DNA of 64,000 bases, from contig DAHUXS010000019.1 in NCBI GenBank assembly GCA_027306995.1, positions 1 through 64,000 on the forward strand, given 5' to 3'. The notes under the pieces were generated by a model. That model was not told the origin of the DNA. It saw nothing but the letters and a program-made list of their open reading frames with translations, and did no database searches. Origin of the DNA: Lysobacter sp. (GTDB taxonomy: Bacteria > Pseudomonadota > Gammaproteobacteria > Xanthomonadales > Xanthomonadaceae). This document shows positions 27,991 through 38,093 of this stretch, in pieces. Positions within the stretch are counted from its first letter, which is position 1; every line of letters begins with the position of its first letter. The translations under genes were made by a program, and so were the position numbers.

Positions 27991-30237
27991 ATGCGCCGCA
28001 CCCATCGTCACGCTCCACTTTGCCTCGCCATTGCGCTCGGCCTGGCCGGTCCGGCCGCCTACGCCCAGCAGGCGACGCAGGATGGCCAGCCGTCCGCGCA
28101 GGCCGACAAGCCGCAGGCGTCGAACAATGGCGATCTCGGATCGATCACGGTGACGGCGCGTCGTCGCGAGGAAACCTTGCAGGAAGTACCGGTGGCGGTG
28201 ACCGCGTTCACTTCGCAGGCGCTGGACAAGCTCAACGTGCAGGACCTCGGCGATCTCAAGGGCCAGGTGCCGAATCTCACTTTGTATGCGGCGCGTGGCT
28301 CCAACACCACCATCACCGCCTACATCCGCGGCGTCGGCCAATCCGATCCGTTGTGGGGCGTCGATCCCGGCGTCGGCATGTACATCGACGACGTCTACGT
28401 CGCGCGTCCGCAGGGTGCCTTGTTCGATCTGCTCGACGTCAATCGCGTCGAAGTGCTGCGCGGCCCGCAGGGCACGCTGTACGGCAAGAACACCATTGGC
28501 GGCGCGATCAAGTACGTGACCAAGCCGCTGGCGACCAACTTCAACGGTTTCGTGCAGGGTACGGTCGGCAACTACAACGAGCGCGACGTCAAGTTCGCGG
28601 TCGGCGATGCTTTCGGCGATGCCAAGGCGCTGCGTGCGCGATTGTCGATGGCCAAGCTCACCCGCGACGGTTTCGGCAAGAACCTGACCAGCGGCCACGA
28701 TGTCAGCGACAAGGACATCTTCGCCTGGCGCCTGGCCGTCGGCGCCTACGTGACCGAAAAGTTCGACCTGCAGTTCGCCTACGACCATACCGATGACGAA
28801 TCGGGCGTGCGCGGCGCGCAGATGCTGGCGAAGAATCCCTTCGCGCCGACCTATTCGCCGATGGCGAGCCGTTATGACGTGCGCAACGGCATGCCCGACG
28901 TCAACCATACCAAGCTCGATGGCCTGTCGATGACGGCCAACGTCAAGCTCAACGAGAACTGGGCGCTCAAGTACATCTGGGCCAAGCGCCAGTCCAATAC
29001 CGAGACCAACATCGATTTCGACACGCTGCCGAACAAGGTCGCGGACGTGAAGGCGTTCTATCGCGACCACCAGACCAGCAACGAGATCCAGGTCAATTAC
29101 GATGCCGGTGGCCGCGCCCACGGTGTGATGGGCGTCTACCAGTTCGATGGCGATGCCGGCGGCCAGGTGCTGAACAACTTCTTCAACCTGTCGTTCGGCG
29201 ATACCCGCGGCACGGTCTACACCAAGAGCACGGCCGTCTACGCCGACTGGACCTTCGACCTGACCAGCAAGTTCAAGCTGGATGCCGGCGTGCGCTACAC
29301 CGACGAGAAGAAGCACGCCATCGTCCACAACATCGGCTATACCGACGGCACCTTCACCAAGCCGAGTGGCGTGATCGCCGCCGACTTCGACAAGTCGATC
29401 GGCTTCAAGAACGTGTCGCCGAAGCTGTCGCTGGATTACCAGATCACGCCCGGCGTGATGGTCTACGGACTGGCGTCGCGCGGCTTCAAGTCGGGCGGCT
29501 ACAACATCCGCGCGCAATCGGTGGCGGTGCCGCGTTCGGCCGAACCGTTCCGCGACGAGCGCGTGGACAGCCTGGAAATCGGCAGCAAGATGGCGCTGCT
29601 CGATCAGTCGCTGTTCCTCAACATGGCGTACTTCCACAACAAGTACAAGAACATCCAGCTTTCGGTGTTCACCGAATACACCACGCCGGCCAATACCAAG
29701 GCGTTCTTCGGCGACTTCACCAACGCCGGCCAGGGCACGGTCAGCGGTTTCGAGTTCGAGTACCAGTGGCTGCCGAGCAAGCATTTCGCGCTGACGGGCA
29801 ACCTGGCGTGGTTGAACGCGAAGTTCGACGAATACATGTACAAGAACTTCAACATCGCCGACCAGCAGAAGTTCACCAATGCGCCGAAATTCTCCGGCGC
29901 GATCAATGCCGAATACCGCACCAGCCTCGGCAGCGCGGGCGACCTGACCGCGCGCGTGAGCTATACGCGGCAGAGCAGCGTGGTCGCGACGACCGAAGTC
30001 ACCCACGATCCGGTGACCGGCGTCAACACGCAGCCGATCGAGCAGGGCGCCTATGGCCTGATCGGCGCCGGCGTGATCTGGAAGCCGTCGAAGCCGTGGA
30101 CGGTGTCGTTGCAGGGTAGCAACCTCAACAACACCAAATACCTCACCACCGGTTACGTGATCCCGGCGCTCGGCGTCCGCACCGGCTTCTATGGCGCGCC
30201 GCGCCAGTACACGCTGTCCGTGCGTTACGACTTCTGA
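27991..30237 (+). CDS. TonB-dependent receptor (substrate unknown)
   Basis: This 748-residue outer-membrane transporter starts at ATG 27991, with GAGAGGA upstream and signal peptide MRRTHRHAPLCLAIALGLAG...AYAQ. The frame is open for about 1.4 kb upstream, but that is the antisense shadow of the GntP gene. It shows the TonB-box region GSITVTARRREETLQEVPVA, the plug motifs IRGVGQSDPLWGVDPGVGMY and RVEVLRGPQGTLYGKNTIGG, and a C-terminal LSVRYDF. This is the siderophore/small-molecule TBDR subtype, unlike the sugar TBDR at 22464. It is divergent from the GntP permease, so both may serve one compound. Confidence 0.9.
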   Translation: MRRTHRHAPLCLAIALGLAGPAAYAQQATQDGQPSAQADKPQASNNGDLGSITVTARRREETLQEVPVAVTAFTSQALDKLNVQDLGDLKGQVPNLTLYAARGSNTTITAYIRGVGQSDPLWGVDPGVGMYIDDVYVARPQGALFDLLDVNRVEVLRGPQGTLYGKNTIGGAIKYVTKPLATNFNGFVQGTVGNYNERDVKFAVGDAFGDAKALRARLSMAKLTRDGFGKNLTSGHDVSDKDIFAWRLAVGAYVTEKFDLQFAYDHTDDESGVRGAQMLAKNPFAPTYSPMASRYDVRNGMPDVNHTKLDGLSMTANVKLNENWALKYIWAKRQSNTETNIDFDTLPNKVADVKAFYRDHQTSNEIQVNYDAGGRAHGVMGVYQFDGDAGGQVLNNFFNLSFGDTRGTVYTKSTAVYADWTFDLTSKFKLDAGVRYTDEKKHAIVHNIGYTDGTFTKPSGVIAADFDKSIGFKNVSPKLSLDYQITPGVMVYGLASRGFKSGGYNIRAQSVAVPRSAEPFRDERVDSLEIGSKMALLDQSLFLNMAYFHNKYKNIQLSVFTEYTTPANTKAFFGDFTNAGQGTVSGFEFEYQWLPSKHFALTGNLAWLNAKFDEYMYKNFNIADQQKFTNAPKFSGAINAEYRTSLGSAGDLTARVSYTRQSSVVATTEVTHDPVTGVNTQPIEQGAYGLIGAGVIWKPSKPWTVSLQGSNLNNTKYLTTGYVIPALGVRTGFYGAPRQYTLSVRYDF

Positions 30238-30373
30238 GGGGAGTCGCGGCCGGCCCGACACGATGCGGTGGATGTCCGCGTCGTGATCGGGCCCGGCATG
30301 CGCTCGCGGGTCGCAGGCCCTATCCTCGACGGATGATCGCGCCGCCAGTTCCATTCGCCAGCCAGGAGTCCGC

Positions 30374-33300
30374 ATGGGCTTGAGCGGCGCATGGGTCGCG
30401 CTGGTGGCGTTGGCGTGGCTGGCCTTCATCTTCGCCGCCGCGCTGTTCGCCGATCGCCGACCGGCATTGCTGTCGCGGCACTGGGGCTGGATCTACGCGC
30501 TGTCGCTGGCGGTGTATTGCACGTCGTGGACGTTCTTCGGCACCGTCACCCAGGCCGCGCGCTACCAGTGGCCGCTGCCGCCAACCTTCGTCGGCACCAT
30601 CCTGCTGTATGCATTGGCCGGCACCGCGATGATCGGGCTGGTGCGCCGCGCGCGTGAAGTCCACGCCGGCTCCATCGCCGACTTCATCGCCGGGCGCCTC
30701 GGTCGCGATCCGCGCCTTGCCGCGATCGTCACCCTGATCGCGATCCTCGGCCTGATTCCCTACATCGCCCTGCAACTCAAGGCGGTAGCGATGGGCTATG
30801 GCTTGCTCACCCACGGCATCGGCGGGAAAGCCGATACCGGCGGGATCGATGTCGGCCTGGTGATCGCGCTGGTGATGGCGGCGTTCACCATGTTGTTCGG
30901 CACCCGCGATGTCGGTTGGCACAACCGTGGCCTGGTGTTCGCGGTGGCGGTGGAATCGTTGTTCAAGCTTGCGGCGATGCTCGCGCTCGGGATTTTCGTG
31001 GCGCGCAATCATTCCGAACTGGCGACGACCGCGACACTGCAGCAGCCACCGGATCGGCAAGGCTTTGCGCCGCTGGTGCTGCTCGGCGTGCTCGCCATGT
31101 TCACCTTGCCGCACCAGTTCCACGTCGGCGTGGTCGAATGCCGGCAGGAATCGCATCTGCGCACGGCGCGCTGGCTATTCCCGTTGTACATGCTGCTGAT
31201 CTCGCTGCCGCTGTTGCCGCTGGCGCGCATGGGCGGTGCGGAACTCGCCGGTAGCGTCAGTTCCGATCTCTACGTGATCGCCTTGCCGATGGCGCACGGC
31301 AATTCCGGCCTCGCGCTGTTCGCCTATCTCGGAGGCATGGCCGCGGCGACCGGCATGGTGGTGATCAGCCTGCTCACCTTGAGCTTGATGATTGGCAACC
31401 ACTGGCTGGCACCGGGCCTGTTGCGCGGGGCCTGGGCGCGTGGTGGTGGCGATTTGCGCGGACGCGTGTTGATGCTGCGGCGCATCGGCATCCTCGTCAT
31501 CGTCTTTCTTGCTTGGGGCTATGGCCGCGCGGTCGCCGGGGAAGTCGCATTGGCCGACGTCGGCGCGGTGTCGTTCTCGGCATTGGCGACGCTCGCGCCG
31601 GCGATGGCGTTCGCGGTGTGGCAGCCGCAGATGCCGGCGCGTGCGGTGTCAGTCGGCATCATCGCGGGATTCATCGCCTGGGCCTGGGCGATGCTGGTGC
31701 CGCTGCTCGGCGATGCCGACTTGATCTCGCCGGCATTGGTGGAGCAGGGGCCATTCGGTTGGCGCTGGCTCGCGCCGGATCACCTGCTGGCATTGACGGG
31801 CTGGGGACGCTTGGCACGTGCGGTCGGCGTGAGTTTGCTGGTGTCGACCGCCGTCACGCTCGCGGTCGCCTTCTGGTTGCCGCGCCAGCAACAGCGCGAG
31901 CGTGAGCGCTTCGATGCCGCGACTTTGCGCAATGCCGGCATGCGCTTCCTCGGGCTGGAACGCATCAGCAGCTTGCTGGCCGATGCTCCGGCGAAAGGCG
32001 ATGTGCCGCCGCAGGTCTCGGATGCAGTCGAACGCGAACTGGCCGCGTTGCTCGGCAGCGCATCCGCGCGATTGTTGCTGGATACCGCGCGCCGCAAGAC
32101 CAGTGCCGAACTCGACACCGTGGCGATGATCGTCGACCAGGCGTCCAAGGACCTCAACTTCAACCAACGCGTGTTGCAAGGCGCGCTGGAGAACATGAGC
32201 CAGGGCATCAGCGTGGTCGATGGCGACCTGAAGCTGGTGGCATGGAACGCCCGCTACCAGGAATTGTTCGGATTCCCTGACGGCTTGCTGGAAGTCGGGA
32301 TGCCGGTGGAAACCGTGAGTCGTTGGGCGCTGGAGCGGATGCATTCATCGGGCGATCGCGAACGCGCATTGCAGCGACGCCTCGCCCACATGCGCGCCGG
32401 CACCCTGCATTTGTCGGAGCGGGTATTCCCGAACGGCAGCATCATCGAAATCCGCGGCAACCCGATGCCTGGCGGCGGCTTCGTCGCCACCTTCACCGAT
32501 GTCACCGCATTCCGTCGCGCCCAGAACGAATTGCAGGACATCAACGCCACGCTGGAACAGCGCGTCGACGAACGCACGCATCTGCTCGATGCCGCGCGCC
32601 GTGAAGCCGAGCGTGCCAACGACGCCAAGACGCGCTTCCTCACAGCAGTCGGCCATGATCTCCTGCAACCGCTGCATGCAGCGCAGCTGTTCGCCGATGC
32701 CCTGACGCAGCAGCTGGACGACATCGAGCATAGGCGCGTGGTCGGGCAGATCCACGGAGCCCTCGATTCCACGACCGATCTCCTGACCGGTCTGTTCGAC
32801 ATGTCGCGACTGGAAGCCGGCGGACTGGTGCCGGAGTCGCGTGCGTTTCCGCTGGCGGAAGTGCTGGATCCATTGGCGGTCCAGTTCGCGGCGCTGGCGC
32901 AGGCGAAGGGGTTGCGTTTCCGCTATCGCTCGACGCGCGCCTGGGTCGACAGCGATCCGCGATTGCTGCGACGGATCGTGCAGAACTTCCTCGCCAACGC
33001 CGTGCGTTACACCGCGCAAGGATCATTGCTGCTGGGCGTCCGGCACATAGATGACGGATTGCGGCTGGAGGTCCACGATACCGGACCGGGCATCGCGCCC
33101 GAACAGCAGGCGATGATTTTCGAAGAGTTCCGTCGCGGCGAGAACGTGCCGGGGCAGGGACTTGGTCTTGGTCTGGCGATCGCCGATCGATTGGCGACCT
33201 TGCTGGATTCGCGCATCGGCTTGCACAGCCGGATCGGTCGCGGCAGCGTGTTCTCCATCGACATCCCGCGGGCGGAAGCACCGGCAGCGGTCAAGTCCAT

Positions 33301-33694
33301 GACGCAACGACAATCAGGCGGCGTGCGCATCCTCGCCGTCGACAACGATCCGCAGGCGCTGGATGCGCTGGCATTGCTCCTGCGCGGTTGGGGTTACGAG
33401 GTGGCCACTGCAACGGACTCACCGTCTGCAACCGCCGCGATGGCGTCGTCCGGGGCCGATGCCTGGTTGTTCGACTATCACCTCGATGGCGGACTCACCG
33501 GGATCGCCTTGCACGACGAGTTGGCGCAACGCTTCGGCACGCGCCCGGCGTTGATCCTCAGCGCCGACGACGGCGGTGCAACGCGTCGCGACGTGCTCGA
33601 GCACGGCCTCACGCTGCTGCGGAAACCGCTGCGGCCCCTGGCGTTGAAATCGGTGCTCGATCGCGTGCTGGCGTCGGCGGTGCGTGTCGCTTAA
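30374..33694 (+). CDS. Hybrid histidine kinase with sodium/solute-symporter-like sensor (CrbS/MxtR-like)
   Basis: This is a membrane sensor of 1106 residues. The first ~500 residues are an SLC5/PutP-like multi-helix domain (MGLSGAWVALVALAWLAF, TSWTFFGTVTQAARY). A PAS-like domain (about 600-720) and a coiled coil (LEQRVDERTHLLDAARREAE) follow. The dimerisation histidine is in AVGHDLLQPLHAA near residue 760, followed by an HATPase with G1/G2 boxes. The C-terminal receiver has its phospho-Asp in LFDYHLDGG near 1033. The domain order matches CrbS/MxtR kinases, which with CrbR/ErdR control acetate assimilation in Vibrio and Pseudomonas. The cognate regulator lies tail-to-tail, overlapping by 4 bases. 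Confidence 0.88.
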   Translation: MGLSGAWVALVALAWLAFIFAAALFADRRPALLSRHWGWIYALSLAVYCTSWTFFGTVTQAARYQWPLPPTFVGTILLYALAGTAMIGLVRRAREVHAGSIADFIAGRLGRDPRLAAIVTLIAILGLIPYIALQLKAVAMGYGLLTHGIGGKADTGGIDVGLVIALVMAAFTMLFGTRDVGWHNRGLVFAVAVESLFKLAAMLALGIFVARNHSELATTATLQQPPDRQGFAPLVLLGVLAMFTLPHQFHVGVVECRQESHLRTARWLFPLYMLLISLPLLPLARMGGAELAGSVSSDLYVIALPMAHGNSGLALFAYLGGMAAATGMVVISLLTLSLMIGNHWLAPGLLRGAWARGGGDLRGRVLMLRRIGILVIVFLAWGYGRAVAGEVALADVGAVSFSALATLAPAMAFAVWQPQMPARAVSVGIIAGFIAWAWAMLVPLLGDADLISPALVEQGPFGWRWLAPDHLLALTGWGRLARAVGVSLLVSTAVTLAVAFWLPRQQQRERERFDAATLRNAGMRFLGLERISSLLADAPAKGDVPPQVSDAVERELAALLGSASARLLLDTARRKTSAELDTVAMIVDQASKDLNFNQRVLQGALENMSQGISVVDGDLKLVAWNARYQELFGFPDGLLEVGMPVETVSRWALERMHSSGDRERALQRRLAHMRAGTLHLSERVFPNGSIIEIRGNPMPGGGFVATFTDVTAFRRAQNELQDINATLEQRVDERTHLLDAARREAERANDAKTRFLTAVGHDLLQPLHAAQLFADALTQQLDDIEHRRVVGQIHGALDSTTDLLTGLFDMSRLEAGGLVPESRAFPLAEVLDPLAVQFAALAQAKGLRFRYRSTRAWVDSDPRLLRRIVQNFLANAVRYTAQGSLLLGVRHIDDGLRLEVHDTGPGIAPEQQAMIFEEFRRGENVPGQGLGLGLAIADRLATLLDSRIGLHSRIGRGSVFSIDIPRAEAPAAVKSMTQRQSGGVRILAVDNDPQALDALALLLRGWGYEVATATDSPSATAAMASSGADAWLFDYHLDGGLTGIALHDELAQRFGTRPALILSADDGGATRRDVLEHGLTLLRKPLRPLALKSVLDRVLASAVRVA

Positions 33695-34359
33695 ACCAGC
33701 GGGACGTGGCGACTGGGATCGCCAAGCTCCAGTTCGCGCAACACCACGCCGGCCTGGGTGCGATTGCGCACGCCAAGGCGTTCGAAGATCGCGGTGACGT
33801 GGGCCTTGACGGTGCGTTCCTGGATGTCGAGGCGATCGGCGATCTGCTTGTTGAGCAGGCCTTCGGCAACCATCTGCAGCACGCGGAACTGTTGCGGCGA
33901 CAGGCTGGCCAGGCGCGAGGCGAGGGCGCGATCGTCGGACGATGAATGCGCATGCTCAACGGCGGCACGCAGGCTGTCGGGCAGCCAACGTTCGCAGGCC
34001 AGCACGGCGCGAATTGCGGAATGCAGTTCATCAAGACCGGAGACCTTGGGCAGGAATCCGGCGGCGCCATGGTCCAGGGCGCGGCGGACGACCCGTGGAT
34101 CGTCGTTGGCGGAGACCACGATCACCGCCACCTGCGGATATTGCGCGCGGATCGCCGCCAGTCCGGTCAGGCCGTGGTTGCCGGGCATGTGGATGTCGAG
34201 CAGCACCAGGTCGATGTCGGGATGCGCGTCCAGCATGGCCAGTGCGGCGTCCAGCGAATCGGCCTCATGCATGCGCATGTCGCTCACGGCATCGGCCGCG
34301 ACCTGTTTCAGGGCCGCGCGGAACAGCGGGTGGTCGTCGGCGATCAGTACCGTGGGCAT
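33691..34359 (-). CDS. LuxR-family response regulator (CrbR/ErdR-like)
   Basis: This 222-residue protein has an N-terminal receiver (VLIADDHPLFRAALKQVAAD; phosphorylated Asp in LVLLDIHMPG near residue 54; Lys in GFLPKVSG). Its C-terminal LuxR helix-turn-helix (LSPQQFRVLQMVAEGLLNKQ, ERTVKAHVTAIFERLGV) spans about 150-205. It faces the hybrid kinase gene with overlapping stop codons and is divergent from the 3HB-oligomer hydrolase 85 bases away, so that hydrolase is an obvious candidate target. Upstream of ATG 34359 a TAGGCT hexamer ends 7 bases from the start, suggesting a short or absent leader. Confidence 0.92.
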   Translation of the reverse strand: MPTVLIADDHPLFRAALKQVAADAVSDMRMHEADSLDAALAMLDAHPDIDLVLLDIHMPGNHGLTGLAAIRAQYPQVAVIVVSANDDPRVVRRALDHGAAGFLPKVSGLDELHSAIRAVLACERWLPDSLRAAVEHAHSSSDDRALASRLASLSPQQFRVLQMVAEGLLNKQIADRLDIQERTVKAHVTAIFERLGVRNRTQAGVVLRELELGDPSRHVPLV

Positions 34360-34444
34360 CGGGTCTAGCCTAACAGTCGCAGGAACGCACCGCCTCGCAC
34401 CAAAGTACGATGCGGATGGAAGAGCGAACGGGTACTGTCGCGAT

Positions 34445-36271
34445 ATGCGACCGCTCATCCTCCTTCTTTCAGCCCTCGTGTCGGCCGGTTCTGTCGCCGC
34501 TGCCACGCGCCCGAAACACGCCACGAAGAACCATATGGACGCAGCAGCGCACGTCACCATCACCGAACATCGCAATGGCGACGACTTGCTCACCGCCGGG
34601 CTCGGCCTCGATGGCCTGCGCGCGATGACGCCGCCCGCGTTCACCGACGCCACGCATCCCACGGCTGCCGAGCGCCGTCGTCGCGCGATCTGGGCGAACT
34701 GGCGGGGCATCGCCGATCTCTCGCCCAATGGCGGTTACGGCACCATCTACGGCAGCACCGCCAGCGTGCCTGGGCGCGAATACTCAACTTTGCTGACATT
34801 GCCGGGCGCGCATGCGCCGCATCGCGTGGTGCTGCAACTGCCAGATGCCTTCGATGTGCGCAAGCGCTGCGTGGTGGTGTCGGTCGCTTCGGGTTCGCGT
34901 GGCGTCTACGGATCGATGGCGGTCGGCGCGGCATGGGGGCTGCCGAAGGGCTGCGCCGTCGTCCATACCGATAAGGCGGCGGGCACCGATTATTTCGATA
35001 TCGATGCCGGTGAAGGCGTCGATGCCGCAGGCGAGCGTGTCGCGGCAGACAAGGCCGATGCCTTCAAGCCGCAACTCGCCACTGGTGCAAGCGGCGTCGC
35101 CTTCAAGCACGCGCATTCCGGCGACAATCCGGAAGCCGACTGGGGCCGTCACGTAAAGCAGGCTGCGGAATTCGCGCTGCGCATGCTCGACCAGGCCTAT
35201 CCGGCGCAGGCGCCGTTCACGCCGCAGAACACGAAGATCATTGCGACCGGCATTTCCAACGGTGGTGGTGCGGTATTGCGCGCGGCGGAACTCGATGGTG
35301 GCTGGTTGTCCGGCGTCGTCGCAGGCGAGCCGAACGTCTACGCCGACGGCGGCCGACCGCTGTACGACTTCGCCACCGAAGCGGCGCTGCTGATGCCCTG
35401 CGCCTTGCTTGACATGCCGGCCGCGGACTTGCCGCAGCCGCCGTTGCGTGCGCAGGTCGAACCGCTGTGGACCCAGCGTTGCGCCAGCCTGAAGCAACTC
35501 GGTCTGGTCGAAGGCGAGACTGTCGCGCAGCAGGCGGCATCCGCGCATGCGCAGTTGCGCGCGAAGGGCTGGAGCGATGCCGCGCTGCATGGCGGCGCCG
35601 CGTCGGTCGGCTTCGACTTGTGGCGTGCGGTCGCGGTCGCATATGCCTCGGCATACGGCCGTTATCGCGCTGGCGAACATCCCTGCGGATTCAACTATTC
35701 GGCGATCGGCGCGGATCTCAAGCCGCGCCCGACCACGCCTGCCGAACGCGCAACGTGGTGGAGCGACGGCAGCGGCATTCCGCCGGGCAACGCCATCGGC
35801 ATGATCGATCCGAAGATGTCCTTGCCGGATGCCACATTGGCCGGCGAACGCTGCCTGCGTGCGTTGTGGACGGATCAATCCGCCGACGGCAAGCGCGTGC
35901 GCGACGGCATCGCCGCGACGCATGCCAAGGTTCCGCAGAAAGGCTTCCCGATCCTGGTGATCCACGGCAGCGATGATGGCCTGGTGCCGCCGGCCTTCAG
36001 CAGCGCGCCATGGGTCGCGGCTGCGCGTGCCGCCGGTCGTCCGGTCGGCTACTGGACGGTGGGCAAAGCCGAGCACTTCGACGCCTTCCTCGCGTTCCCG
36101 TCGTATGCGCAACGCTTCGTGCCGCTGCTGCCGTACATGTATGAGGGACTGGATCGCGTGTGGGCGCAGATCGAAGGTCATGCGGCCATCGCCACCACCG
36201 ACGTCCGAATCGATGCCAAGCCACGCGGCGACGCCGCACTGAACCGCGACGACCTCCGTCTGCCGAATTGA
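34445..36271 (+). CDS. Secreted D-(-)-3-hydroxybutyrate oligomer hydrolase
   Basis: The enzyme is predicted to cleave 3-hydroxybutyrate dimers and oligomers released from PHB. The 608-residue protein starts MRPLILLLSALVSAGSVAA (signal peptide). It contains the family's lipase-like box TGISNGGGAVLRAAELDGG and HVKQAAEFALRMLDQAYP, and ends with an alpha/beta-hydrolase Asp (VIHGSDDGLVPP) and His (KAEHFDAF). It was recognised by resemblance to the PF10605 family (about 600-700 residues). It is divergent from the LuxR regulator and 700 bases from phaE-phaC. The signal peptide places it outside the cytoplasm, so it would use environmental PHB oligomers. Confidence 0.85.
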   Translation: MRPLILLLSALVSAGSVAAATRPKHATKNHMDAAAHVTITEHRNGDDLLTAGLGLDGLRAMTPPAFTDATHPTAAERRRRAIWANWRGIADLSPNGGYGTIYGSTASVPGREYSTLLTLPGAHAPHRVVLQLPDAFDVRKRCVVVSVASGSRGVYGSMAVGAAWGLPKGCAVVHTDKAAGTDYFDIDAGEGVDAAGERVAADKADAFKPQLATGASGVAFKHAHSGDNPEADWGRHVKQAAEFALRMLDQAYPAQAPFTPQNTKIIATGISNGGGAVLRAAELDGGWLSGVVAGEPNVYADGGRPLYDFATEAALLMPCALLDMPAADLPQPPLRAQVEPLWTQRCASLKQLGLVEGETVAQQAASAHAQLRAKGWSDAALHGGAASVGFDLWRAVAVAYASAYGRYRAGEHPCGFNYSAIGADLKPRPTTPAERATWWSDGSGIPPGNAIGMIDPKMSLPDATLAGERCLRALWTDQSADGKRVRDGIAATHAKVPQKGFPILVIHGSDDGLVPPAFSSAPWVAAARAAGRPVGYWTVGKAEHFDAFLAFPSYAQRFVPLLPYMYEGLDRVWAQIEGHAAIATTDVRIDAKPRGDAALNRDDLRLPN

Positions 36272-36308
36272 TTTGCCGTCCCGGCTGCCGATCTGGCAGT
36301 CTGGGAGC

Positions 36309-36941
36309 ATGGACAGATCCGAATCCGGAAAACCGAAGCGCTTTTCCATGCTGCGCGAGTTCCGGCTCGCCGACTGGTTCACCCTGGGCAACGCGTTCTG
36401 CGGCACCGGTGCGATCTTCGCGGCGATGCGTTTCCTGCAGGACGATGTCACCGGCGATCTGCTGGTCGGCATGGCCTTGATCCCGCTGGCCTTCATCTTC
36501 GATGCGCTCGACGGCCGCATCGCGCGTTGGCGCAAGGTCGCCTCGACGCTCGGGCGCGAACTCGATTCCTTGGCCGACGTGATTTCCTTCGGCGTCGCGC
36601 CGGCAGCGCTGGCCTACGCCTGCGGCATGCAGGGACTCTGGGACTGGATCGTGCTGAGCTTCTTTGTCGGCTGCGGTGTGAGTCGACTGGCGCGCTACAA
36701 CGTCACTGCGGAACACCTGTCCGGCGCCGAAGGCAAGGTCAAGTATTTCGAGGGCACGCCGATTCCAACCAGTCTGTTGTTGGTGGTCGTGCTCGCGATC
36801 GCGGTATGGCAGAACAACATCGGCCAGAACCTGTGGGGCGGGGTGGTCATGCTCGGTCGTTGGCAGCTGCATCCGCTGGTGCTGATGTTCGCGCTGTCGG
36901 GCTCGCTGATGATCAGCACCATCCGCATTCCCAAGCCCTGA
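36309..36941 (+). CDS. pssA: CDP-diacylglycerol-serine O-phosphatidyltransferase
   Basis: This membrane enzyme makes phosphatidylserine, the precursor of phosphatidylethanolamine. The 210-residue protein carries the CDP-alcohol phosphotransferase signature DGRIARWRKVASTLGRELD followed by SLAD, with several hydrophobic helices. ATG 36309 was chosen; TTG 36273 or ATG 36348 are alternatives, since the GGGAG before ATG 36309 is very close. Length is typical of the type II (Bacillus-like) enzyme. Confidence 0.9.
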   Translation: MDRSESGKPKRFSMLREFRLADWFTLGNAFCGTGAIFAAMRFLQDDVTGDLLVGMALIPLAFIFDALDGRIARWRKVASTLGRELDSLADVISFGVAPAALAYACGMQGLWDWIVLSFFVGCGVSRLARYNVTAEHLSGAEGKVKYFEGTPIPTSLLLVVVLAIAVWQNNIGQNLWGGVVMLGRWQLHPLVLMFALSGSLMISTIRIPKP

Positions 36942-37006
36942 ATCGGCACCACGGACGCGTCATCGCTGCGTGCTAGCATCGTCCCATTCCACACGGACGA
37001 CACCGC

Positions 37007-38092
37007 ATGAACTCGCCCTGGCCCGCGGATTTCGAGCAGCTTTCGCGTCAATACTGGACGGCCTGGAACGACATGATGCGCAACGGTGGCGCGGCTCCGT
37101 CGCCCTTTGGTGCGGTCCACGCATCGCCGTTCGGGTTTTCACCGGGGATGATGGGCGCGCCGGGGTTCGGCATGCCGGGTGCGATGCCGGGCATGGCCGG
37201 AATGATGGGCGGTGCGCCTGCGGGTTGGCGCGAAGCGATGGCGTTCTGGAACAACGCGGCGATGGGCGTTCCCGATCGCGGCGTGCGCAATGTCGCCGAT
37301 CGCATGAACGCGCAGGCCAGCACGTGGTGGAGCGAAATGCAGAAGTTGGCGGCCCAGCTCGCGTCGCAGAACGCCGATGCCGCCGACATCGCCAGGCAGT
37401 GGCGACAGGTGATGGACGGGCAGGGCAACCAGGCCGTGCTCGGCATGTTCAAGGGCCTTCAGGGTGCGGAGTCGCATAGCCTTGAAGCGTGGTACGACGC
37501 CGCGCGTCCGTGGCTCGATGCCTGGCGCCGCGAAACGCACAGCTTGCTCGGCATGCCGGCGTTCGGATTGACGCGCGAACACCAGGAACGCATCCAGTCG
37601 CTGATGCAATCGCAGGTCGAATACCAGGATCGCCTGTCGGCCTACAACACGCTGTTGCTGAAGGCCAGCCAGGACGCGGTCGGCGTGTTCGAAACGCTGT
37701 TGGTGAAGCACGAAGCGCCCGGCAAGCAGCTCACGACCGCGCGCGCATTGTTCGATGTCTGGGTCGATGCCGCCGAACAGGCTTACGCCAAGATCGCCTT
37801 GTCCGACGAATTCCGCCGCGTCTATGGCGAGATGGTCAATGCGCAAATGCGCCTGCGCCAGCAGGTCCAGCGCGAGATCGAGCAAGTGTGCTCGGTGTTC
37901 GGATTGCCGACGCGCACCGAACTCGATTCCGCCCATCGCAAGATCGCCGAGCTCGAGCGCATGCTGCGCCGCCAGTCGGCCGCAGCCAAGCCGGCAAGCG
38001 ACGCGCCTGCCGCGCGCAAACCGGCGGCACGCAAGAAGACGACATCGACGACAGCCAAGACCACCGAAAGCAAACGTCCACGGAGCCGCTGA
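37007..38092 (+). CDS. phaE: Class III polyhydroxyalkanoate synthase subunit PhaE
   Basis: PhaE is the non-catalytic partner of PhaC in class III PHA synthase. The 361-residue protein opens PADFEQLSRQYWTAWNDMM, then has a low-complexity Met/Gly/Pro segment (about residues 45-75). A central helical domain includes LMQSQVEYQDRLSAYNTLLL, and the conserved C-terminal part contains VFGLPTRTELDSAHRKIAEL. Unusually, it ends in a Lys/Ala/Pro/Thr-rich basic tail of about 35 residues (AAKPASDAPAARKPAARKK). phaC begins one base after its stop. Confidence 0.93.
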   Translation: MNSPWPADFEQLSRQYWTAWNDMMRNGGAAPSPFGAVHASPFGFSPGMMGAPGFGMPGAMPGMAGMMGGAPAGWREAMAFWNNAAMGVPDRGVRNVADRMNAQASTWWSEMQKLAAQLASQNADAADIARQWRQVMDGQGNQAVLGMFKGLQGAESHSLEAWYDAARPWLDAWRRETHSLLGMPAFGLTREHQERIQSLMQSQVEYQDRLSAYNTLLLKASQDAVGVFETLLVKHEAPGKQLTTARALFDVWVDAAEQAYAKIALSDEFRRVYGEMVNAQMRLRQQVQREIEQVCSVFGLPTRTELDSAHRKIAELERMLRRQSAAAKPASDAPAARKPAARKKTTSTTAKTTESKRPRSR

Positions 38093-38093
38093 C

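Noticed and set aside
30238-30373. Possible terminator after the TonB receptor at 27991-30237
   Set aside because: GC-rich partial inverted repeats are present, but there is no T-tract on the plus strand.
33758-34444. Extended N-terminus of the 3HB-oligomer hydrolase frame starting at 33758
   Set aside because: This part is antisense to the LuxR regulator. The signal peptide start at 34445 fits the family.
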